Source of the DNA: Chara braunii
Taxonomy: Eukaryota > Streptophyta > Charophyceae > Charales > Characeae
Length of the DNA: 25,970 bases
Direction of reading: 5' to 3'
NCBI GenBank assembly: GCA_003427395.1
Contig: BFEA01000308.1
Coordinates: 173,678-199,647 of the forward strand
The notes under the pieces are model-generated. The model did not search any database. It saw only the letters and a list, made by a program, of their open reading frames with translations, and was not told the DNA's origin. This document shows positions 18,449 to 25,970 of the stretch, one piece after another (the first letter of the stretch is position 1; every line of letters begins with the position of its first letter). The translations under genes were made by a program, and so were the position numbers.

Positions 18449-19630
18449 AATAAAAATAATATCCGGCGAGTTACCTAGACTACCGGTCAAACGGCATCAG
18501 ACTGTACACACATAGTCTACCTCTATCCTGATTAGTTTTGCACAGAAGCTTTGAGAAGAACTGACTATGGTAGATTACAGTCCTACTCTGGGCTGTCTCT
18601 TAGGTGTCAGCAATCTGTCAACCAACTAAGCAAAATAAAAATAAACAACTGTGAGCAGATGTATGCACAATGGCTATGATAGTGATGTACAATTGAGTTC
18701 TCAATTGGAATCCCCTTCCGCTGTATCCAACGTACCTGTGAGCATCATCAAAAGCGACAGTGTCTAAGGTGTGCAACCACCGGCCACCCTTGTGCCCAAG
18801 AAGTATGCTTATGACCAGCCTGCCCATTATTTACCCTCGCGTGCAACGAGCCTTACGTCTGACTGATCTAGCTGATCAAGAGGCAATTTAAGGACAGCCC
18901 CCAAGAGTCCTCAGGAATAATTTAACGTCGTAATTAGGACGACGATCACAGCCAGTGGACAGTTCAGACCCCAACCAGAAATATTTATAGACGGTCTGGG
19001 AGCGACTGCTTAGGACTGGTCAGTTCGCACACCCCTTCTATCAGAGCAGTAAAGAGCCTCAATGGACAAAGCAACATAGCCTGCGTGTACTACTCCCATG
19101 GGTTGGCATGGTGATCATGACCCGTGCTTCGGCCAGAGCCCTTCAGAGGCACCACCCTCTCCTACCAGATGCGCCACCAAGAAGAATGTCGTCTCTCAAG
19201 ATAGAGCGCACACGACTCCTTACCAAAGAGAGGACACTCAAGTTGGACTCACTTCCTCACGGTAAGAAGAGATTGAGAGGGTAGATAAGGAATGGGAACA
19301 ACATACCTGGAGATAGCTGCCCCAACCATAGATGGCTCACCAATTAGGCCGACGTGCATTTCGATGACCGGTCAATAGCCTCGGTACCACCCACAATGCA
19401 ATGCAGTGCCACCTCAACCAAAATGCCACGTCAGCATACTCTCATCATCATATATACATCTGCTATCACCACAGCTCCCACGCTGTCGCCACAGCCTTCT
19501 AGCGGCCGGCCTCTCCACCTAAGCCCTGCTACAACATACCAGCGTCAAAGTATCCTTACTACACATGCAGCATTGTCAGTGCACCAAGTAACAATGTCAC
19601 CGGTGTCAGGTAAGCGGCGATCACGAACCA
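18449..19630. other. No gene supported; sequence replacing the lost integrase
   Basis: After the integrase frame the DNA turns to A-rich TAAAATAAAAATAA (18446-18459) and then unrelated sequence. AAAATAAAAATAA recurs at 18632-18644, flanking 172 bp. A minus-strand CTATAAATATT (complement at 18979-18990) could be a TATA element. The part nearest 19630 is probably the internal region of the minus-strand LTR element whose primer site lies at 19631-19642, but no Gag or Pol motif was found in it. Confidence 0.4.
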
Positions 19631-19642
19631 GCTCTGATACCA
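19631..19642 (-). promoter_or_regulatory. Primer-binding site for tRNA-iMet, minus strand
   Basis: The plus strand reads GCTCTGATACCA, so the minus strand carries TGGTATCAGAGC, an exact match to the initiator tRNA-Met primer motif common in plant LTR retrotransposons. Three bases separate it from a terminal CA of the adjacent LTR-like sequence. Confidence 0.8.
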
Positions 19643-19645
19643 AAT

Positions 19646-19814
19646 TGCAAGGAATATGAGTGTGAACGATACACAGAAAACCAAGTTGCGAAATCACACA
19701 GATGTCCAAGTAGTTGTGTCCAAGTAGAAAGTACAAATCCACCAAGAAACCATTTATATAGAGCAATACAATGAAGTAATGAGCCAATGTTCAAGCCCGT
19801 AGGCCACACCAACA
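19646..19814 (-). mobile_element. Short LTR (about 169 bp) of a minus-strand LTR element
   Basis: On the minus strand it starts TGTTGG and ends TTGCA, with CTATATAAATGG as a TATA-like promoter element inside, and is followed by the iMet primer site. Such a short LTR with an iMet site fits a TRIM-type or small copia-like element. No second LTR was found within the window, so it is truncated or its partner was lost. The exact start is chosen from the TG terminus. Confidence 0.55.
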
Positions 19815-20479
19815 CAATATCCAACGTCACTCCTCTTTGGCTGGCGCCCAGGGCCCAGCCTACTCTACCCGACTATCCTACCTACAACTCTGTTCACGCA
19901 ACGGGCTCACTTCGACTCCTAAAGACCAATGTACATGACTGTCAACACCATAGCCGACCGCTCTTCATGCACCAGGTACGTATCTCGTCACCCTCAATCA
20001 GACTTTGATTACCCACACTCGCCTCCTTCCCTGAAGACCACCAGATCACTCTCTTACCCCCTGGCGCCCAGCAACCTGGCTATGGTTGTCTGCGCCCCGC
20101 TGCCCTGCAGTGCCCCACTTCACCTCTACCCGGCTGGAAGCTTCCAGTAGCTTCCGGTTGGGCCTCAGTCCCTGCCCCTGGGCCCTTTACAGTTGGGCAC
20201 GGCCTAAGTCTCCGGACTTCGGCAGTTTGCTGCATTTGTGCACGGCCCCGGGGTAGGTGCGTCGACAGTACTGTTTTTGCATAAGTTGTTGGCCGCTTCA
20301 CAATGTATCGGCCCTGCCTTGTGTGTGTGTGCCCAGGTGCAACTGCCTAAGCCTAGGCCAACTGTACAACGCAGCTTAGTGAGGCTCACGCGTACACTCA
20401 ACCAACTGACGTGCTGCATGAGCCTGAATACCCATATATGAAAATATCAAATTTTGGCCTCTGATGAATATTCAGGCTC
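19815..20479. other. No gene supported
   Basis: C-rich sequence with unconvincing frames on both strands. It contains the palindrome CTGGAAGCTTCCAG at 20134-20147. Words such as GAAGCTTC and GGGCC are reminiscent of the tandem units downstream, but no clear unit boundary is visible. Confidence 0.4.
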
Positions 20480-20771
20480 GCCTTCACTTAGGGCGGGCAC
20501 TCAGCTCATTGGGGGCCTCTGCCCAGAACATGTGATGTCTGATAGGGCCCCGGGAGGGCTCTTTCCTCGTAGTTATTTCCGAACAAAAAGTCGAAAAATA
20601 AATAATTAATATTATTTTTGAATTTCGAAGGAACGTCGAAAAACAATTAATTCATTCTAACGTATTTTTGAAAAAGAAAAGAATCTAAAATATTTTTGTG
20701 CCAGGCATAAGGCCTCGGTAAGCCCTACTTGGCCCCTATTTGCAACAGCGTCAGCCGCCCTAAGTGAAGGC
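20480..20771. mobile_element. 292-bp MITE-like element
   Basis: Perfect 17-bp terminal inverted repeats, GCCTTCACTTAGGGCGG at 20480-20496 and its complement at 20755-20771. Both sides are flanked by the direct repeat AGGCTC (20474-20479 and 20772-20777), a 6-bp target duplication. The interior has no coding capacity. Its AT-rich core (20580-20700) contains TTTCGAA and AATTCATTCTAA words, like the repeats at 25246-25770. The superfamily is not assigned. Confidence 0.75.
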
Positions 20772-22551
20772 AGGCTCGACAGACGACAAGTGGCCTATTT
20801 TTGACTACTTCGCATCTGGGGGAAAATTCAGGCAGTTGCGCAGCGCCAGTTGGTTGAAAGCGCCCAGGCCCTGACCTCCTTTATCAAATGCATCTGAGTC
20901 AGTCCCTGAGCGAGATACACAGCATGGACCCAACTCAGGCTGCGGGCAGTTGCGCACGGGTAACTGTCACAGGCTTTCAAGTTGGGCCTAATCCGTTTGG
21001 TCTGAGGCGCAGCCTCTCTAGGCCTACCAGAAGCTTCTGGGCAGGGGCCCAGCGCAGCCAGGCTGCACGCAAGGCAGGCAGGTCACTTCCATTTAGGAAA
21101 GGGTCTGCACCCACATTCGTCATTCGACATTGGCTGCATGCTGCGCTAACGTTGGCAAGACTCACTCGCTCACGAGCGAGGTGGAAGGAGCAGGCAGCCA
21201 TAGCCGAGTTGTGCTGCTGTATGCTGGATGGGGCGCATGGTGGTTCTTGGGTGCAAGTGGCATCTGTGAGTTGGGGATCAAGGTTGTGAGTGATACGAGA
21301 GACATATCTGGTGCTTGAGGCGAACGGCATTGGCCAAGATCTGCTCGTACTTCGGGGAGTTGTTGACGTCATTAGCGGCATTGTAGAGAGGCGAGATAGG
21401 ATCTGTCATTTCTAGTCTGGGCGCCGAGCGCCAGATAAAATATTGACACTGGTTCTTCGTTGATGATGATGAGACTATTCCAGCATTATCAATTATGAGC
21501 TTTTGTTGTGCTCTTATTTGGTGGAACTCGTGATGCAATTCAGCTATTGGTTCGAGGTCACGACTATCTGGTCTCATGTGTATGATGCTATTTGATTTCT
21601 GAAGTTCGCTATCCCTTATTTTCCGTGCATTTGAATTTTGAGGCTTATTTTGGACTACTTCGCAACTGGGGGAAAATTCAAGCAGTTGCGCAACGCCAGT
21701 TGGTTGAAAGCACCCAGGCCCTGGCCTCCTTTATCGAATGCATCTCAGTCAGGCCCTAGGCGAGAGACGCAGCATGGACCCAACTCAGGCTGCGGGCAGT
21801 TGGGCACGGGTAATTGTCACAGGCCTTTGGCCAGATTCGTTTGGTTTGGGGCTCGGCCTTTCTGGGCCTATCGGAAGCTTCTGGGCAAGGGCCCAGCGCA
21901 GCCAGGCTGCACGCAAGGCAGGCAGGCCACTTCCATTTAGGAAAGGGTCTGCACACACATTCGTCATTCGGGCACTGGCTGCATGCTGCGCAAACGTTGT
22001 TGCGCTAATGCTGTCCAGACTCACTGGCACGAGCTCACGGGTGAGGTGGAAGGAGCAGGCAGCCATAGCCGAGCTGCGCTGCTGTATGTTGGATGGGGCG
22101 CATGGTGGTTCTTGGGTGCAAGTGGCATCTGTGAGTTGGGGATCGAGGTTGTGAGTGATACAAGAGACATACCTGGTACTTGAGGCGAACGACATTGGCC
22201 GAGATCTGCTCGTACTTCGGGGAGCTGTTTACGTCATCAGCGGCATTGTAGAAAGGGGAGATGGGATCTGCCATTTGTAGTCTGGGCGCCGAGCGCGGGA
22301 TAGGACATCGACATTGGTTCTTCATTGATGATGATGAGACTATTCCAGCATTGTCAATTATGAGCTTTTGTTATTCTCTTATTTGGTGGAACTCGTGATG
22401 CAATTCTGCTATTGGTTCGAGGTCACGACTATCTGGTCTCATGTGTATGATGCTGTTTGATTTATGAAGCTCGCTATCCCTCATTTTCCTTGCATTTGAA
22501 TTTCGAGGCCTATTTTGGACTACTTCGTAACTGGGGGAAAATTCAGGCAGT

Positions 22552-23072
22552 CAACAGAAAAATTCCCACGATAAATGAAAGTTGAAAAAATATTTTATTA
22601 AAAAAACATCCTTCATGTTTATAAATTACCATTCCAATGTTCGTCCAGTTCCAAAATGTTTTGTTTTATTTTATAAGTTCCCATCTAAATATGAGTTTTC
22701 CCTTCCAACTACATCTATTTGTTCAAGATGAAATGGAAGTCTGAATGAGTTTATGAAATGTCTTAATTAAACTTTCATTTTACTATAGAAATACCTTCTA
22801 ATTTAAATTGGATTAACCTATTTATGACTGAAAATCCTTACATAGAATGACAGTCCAATTAAAATATTTCATGAACTCATCCAGACTTTCATTTCATCTT
22901 TAGCATGCAATTCAAATAAGAAGGGATACCCCATTCTTGGAATGAAAGTTTTCAAGTAAGATGAAAATTTTTAAAATTGGAATGACATTTTTTAACATGG
23001 AATGAAAATTTAAAATTTAGAATGTAATTTTACTATAGAATGATTATTTAGTTTTGGGAATTTTTTCTGTTG
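22552..23072. mobile_element. 521-bp foldback element, copy 1
   Basis: Inserted in the third tandem unit between GT (22550-22551) and GT (23073-23074). Termini are CAACAGAAAAATTCCCA and, at the right end, its complement with one extra T. The interior is AT-rich and non-coding, with inverted copies of words such as TGGAATGAAAGTTT and CATGAACTCATCCA, so the whole element can fold into a long imperfect hairpin. Comparison with uninterrupted units defines the ends exactly. Confidence 0.8.
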
Positions 23073-24170
23073 GTTGTGCAGCGCCAGTTGGTTGAAAGTG
23101 CCCAGGCCCTGGCCTCCTTTATCGAATGCATCTGAGTCAGGCCCTTAGCGAGATACGCAGCATGGACCCAAGTCAAGCTGCGGGCAGTTGGGCCGGGGTA
23201 ACTGTCACAAGCCTTCGGCCTGATCCGTTTGGTCTGGGGCTCAGCCTCTCTGGGCCTATCGGAAGCTTCTGGGCAGGAGCCCAGTGCAGCCGGGCTGCAC
23301 GCAAGGCAAGCAGGCCACTTCCATTTAGGAAAGGGTCTGCACACACATTCGCCATTCGGTCACTGGCTGCATGCTGCGCTAACGCTGGTCAAACTCACTC
23401 GCTCACGGGCGAGGTGGAAGGAGCAGGCAACCATAGCTGAGTTGTGCTGCTGTATGCTGGATGGGGCACATCGTGGTTCTTGGGTGCCAGTGGCATCTGT
23501 GAGTTGGGGATCGAGGTTGTGAGTGATACGAGAGACATACCTGGTGCTAATGGCGAACGACATTGACCGAGATCTGCTCATACTTTGGGGAGCTGTTGAC
23601 GCCATCAACGGCATTGTAGACAGGCGAGATAGGATCTGCCATTTATAGTCTCGGCGTCGAGCGCCAGATAGGATATCAACATCGGTTCTTCGTTGATAAT
23701 GATGAGACCATTCCAACATTGTCAATTAGGATCTTTTGATGTGCTCTTATTTGGTGGAACTCGACGACTCGTGATGAAATTATACTATTCGTTCGAGGTC
23801 ACGACTATCTGGCCTCATGTGTATGATGTTGTTTGATTTCTAAAGTTCGTTATCCCTCATTTTCCTTGCATTTGAATTTTGAGGCCTATCTTGGACTACT
23901 TCGCAAGTGGGGGAAAATTCAGGCAGTTGTGCAGCGCCAGTTGGTTGAAAGTGCCCAGGCCCTGACCTCCTATATCAAATGCATCTGAGTCATGCCATGG
24001 GCGAGATACGCAACATGGACCTAACTCAGGTTGTGGGCAGTTGGGCACAGGTAAACGTCACAGGCCTTGGGCCTGATCCGTTTGGTCTGGGGCTCAGCCT
24101 CTCTGGGCCTACCGGAAGCTTCTGGGCAGGGGTCCAACGCAACCTAGCTGCACGCAAGGCAGACAGGCCA

Positions 24171-24670
24171 CAGCGGAAAAATTCCCAGAATTAAATAATC
24201 ATTCTATAGTAAAATTACATTCTAAATTTTTAATTTCCATTCCAATTTTAAAATGTTTTATCTTACTTGCAAACTTTCATTCCAAGAATGAGGTATCCTT
24301 TTTTATTTTGACTGCATGTTAGAGATGGAATGAAAGTTTGGATGAGTTCATGAAATATTTTAATTGAACTGACATTCTAAATAAGGATTTTCGGTCACAA
24401 ATAGGTTAATCTAATCTAAATTAGAAGAAATTTATTGTAGTAGAATAAAAATTTAATTAAAACATTTAATAACTCGTCCGGACTTTCATTCCATCTTGAA
24501 CAAGTAGATATAGTTGGAATGGAAAACTCATATTTAGACGGGAACTTATCAAATAAAACAGGAAATTTTAGAATTTGACGAACATTGGAATGAAAATTTA
24601 TAAATATGAAGGAACTTTTTTTTATGAAATGTTTTTTCAACTTTCATTTCTTGTGGGAATTTTTCTGTTG
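24171..24670. mobile_element. 500-bp foldback element, copy 2 (opposite orientation)
   Basis: Inserted in the fourth tandem unit with CA on each side (24169-24170, 24671-24672). It is the reverse complement of copy 1: its left end, after CAGCGGAAAAATTCCCA, matches the complement of copy 1's right end (AAATAATCATTCTATAG and onward). Divergence is moderate. Non-coding and AT-rich. Confidence 0.8.
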
Positions 24671-25245
24671 CACTTCCATTTAGGGAAGGGCCTGCCCACA
24701 CATTCGTCATTCGGCCACTGGCTGCATGTTTTGGAAGCGTTGTTACGCTAACGCTAGCCAAACTCACACGCTCACAAGCGAGCTGGAAGGAGCAGGCAGC
24801 CATAGCTGAGTTGCGCTGTTGTATGCTGGATGGAGCGCGTGGTGGTTCTTGGGTGTAAGCGACATCTATGAGTTGGGGATCGAGGTTGTGAGTGATACGA
24901 GAAACATACCTGGTGCTTGAGGCGAATGGCATTGACCGAGATCTGCTCGTACTTTAGGGAGTTGTTGATGCCATCAGCGGCATTGTAGATGGGCTAGATA
25001 GGATCTGCCATTTGTAGTACGGGCGTCGAGCCCCAGATAGGATATCGACATTGGTTCTTCGTTGACGATGATGAGACTATTACAGCATTGTCAATTATGA
25101 GTTTTTGTTGTGCTCTTATTTTGTGGAACTCGTGATGCAATTCTGCTATTGGTTCCAGGTCACGACTATATGGTCTCATGTGTATGATGTTGTTTGATTT
25201 CTGAAGTTCGTTATCCCTCATTTTCGTTGCATTTAAATTTCGAGG

Positions 25246-25770
25246 GAGAAATGTCGGGAGAGAATAATAAATTATAAGTATTTAAGAAAAAAATCAAAAA
25301 AAAACTATCGAAATTCAAAATTTGAAAAAAAAAATGTCAAGAAAAATAAATAAATAAATAAATTTTAAATTATAAAAAAGAAAGCAGTTTAATTCATTCT
25401 AAATTATTTTCCAATTCAAAAAATTCTGAAAAGAATTAATTAGTAGTGTTTTCGAATTAAGAAATGTTTAAAAAGAATTTAACTAATTGTAATGTATTTC
25501 GAATTACGAAAAGGAAATGTCGATAAAAAAAATATTTAATTCTGAAATATTTTCGAATTACAAAATTTTCAAAAAAAAATTAATTAAAATTATTTCGAAT
25601 TTCTTGGAAAAAATGAAGGGAAAGAATAAAGAATGCTACATGTTTGCGAAAGTTTTAAAAAAGAACATATTTTGGAAAAGGAATGTCGAAAAAGATAATT
25701 AATTAAGTATTTGCAAATTTACAAGAATTTCAAATGAATAATAAAAATTAATTATAAATAAATAAACGGA
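25246..25770. repeat. AT-rich degenerate repeat
   Basis: Irregular units of about 45-65 bp built around ATTTTCGAATTACGAAA, AATTAATT and ATGTCGA(A/T)AAA words. No coding frame is credible. Similar words fill the core of the MITE-like element at 20480-20771. Confidence 0.65.
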
Positions 25771-25970
25771 TAAATGAGGATCTATGATTGATTGGGTGGT
25801 AGCGTGGTGGGTAGGGTGAAGGAAAGGTTTGTACGGGGAGATTTATGATGATTGTGATGATGATGATGATGATGGGGGGGGGGGACGTAGGGTGAGTGTC
25901 GCACAGGGGGGGGAAGCGGACTCGGGGGATCGCGCACAAACCGCGCGTGGGAAGGAGGAAGTCGGGGGAA
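25771..25970. other. GAT microsatellite and G-run sequence at the window end
   Basis: A TGA/GAT trinucleotide run occupies about 25855-25873 and passes into G runs at 25874-25884, 25890-25892, 25906-25913 and 25924-25928, which give plus-strand G-quadruplex potential. No gene seen. Confidence 0.7.

Larger units (their letters stand above)
20792..25245. repeat. Tandem array of four ~855-bp units
   Basis: Units begin with GGCCTATTTTGGACTACTTC-like sequence at 20792, 21642, 22507 and 23883. Net lengths after removing inserted elements are about 850, 865, 853 and 861 bp. Each contains GGGGGAAAATTCAGGCAGT, CAGCGCCAGTTGGTTGAAAG, the AAGCTTCTGGGC block, GCTGTATGCTGGATGG, and a TGAGACTATTCCAGCATT block near the end. 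Frames stay partly open on both strands, including a minus-strand stretch around SRDLEPIAELHHEF in several copies, but each copy has stops or shifts in different places. The array may be a multiplied non-coding repeat or a repeated exon-like unit. No known protein family recognised. Confidence 0.85.

Noticed and set aside
20888-21289. 133-residue plus-strand frame and its repeats as genes
   Set aside because: Frames recur because the DNA unit is repeated. Both strands are open, and each copy has different breaks, so no coding strand can be chosen.
1-25970. CRISPR array or bacterial operon
   Set aside because: No regularly spaced short repeats with unique spacers; retroelement and MITE content is eukaryotic.

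Overview
The window is repeat-rich eukaryotic nuclear DNA with no clearly intact host gene. It is mostly layered, decaying transposable elements. A plant-lineage (streptophyte) source is suggested by a primer-binding site complementary to the 3' end of tRNA-Asp (11215-11232), two sites matching the plant initiator-tRNA-Met primer motif (19631-19642 on the minus strand, 4663-4674 on the plus strand), and several foldback or MITE-like DNA elements. The Ty3/gypsy reverse transcriptase has a YIDD..KGP signature that I associate with fungal, algal and bryophyte elements more than flowering plants. The species is not resolved.

Layout. 1-1650: GA microsatellites, homopolymer-rich duplications, two hairpins and a broken reading frame (907-1584) of unknown family. 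1650-5240: no firm gene until a possible primer-binding site and a retrotransposon Gag fragment (4744-5160), cut off by a tRNA-derived SINE-like sequence. 5240-8825: no gene seen; 7760-8398 carries 21 isolated N bases. 8826-18448: the core of the window, a Ty3/gypsy-type retroelement. An LTR end and tRNA-Asp primer site (11215) are followed by five tightly packed small ORFs of two paralogous families, here called A (11538-12851, three copies) and B (12854-13414, two copies), then gag-protease (13476-15947) and a -1-frame pol (RT, RNase H, integrase) that decays and stops at about 18448. More A and B copies lie upstream of the LTR end (8826-10730). 18449-20479: a minus-strand short LTR with its primer site, and unassigned sequence. 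20480-25245: a 292-bp MITE-like element, then four tandem units of about 855 bp, two of them interrupted by copies of one 500-520-bp foldback element in opposite orientations. 25246-25970: AT-rich degenerate repeats, then GAT and G-run sequence.

Most interesting. (1) The A/B accessory-ORF cassette between primer site and gag has virus-like packing: A3 and A4 share ATGA, A4 and B3 are two bases apart, B3 and B4 three. (2) A canonical U UUU UUA slippery heptamer lies in the gag frame seven bases before the gag stop, exactly where pol opens in the -1 frame. The element is not intact: nonsense codons, several at expected tryptophans, and compensating frameshifts show decay, so the architecture is probably inherited from an active ancestor.
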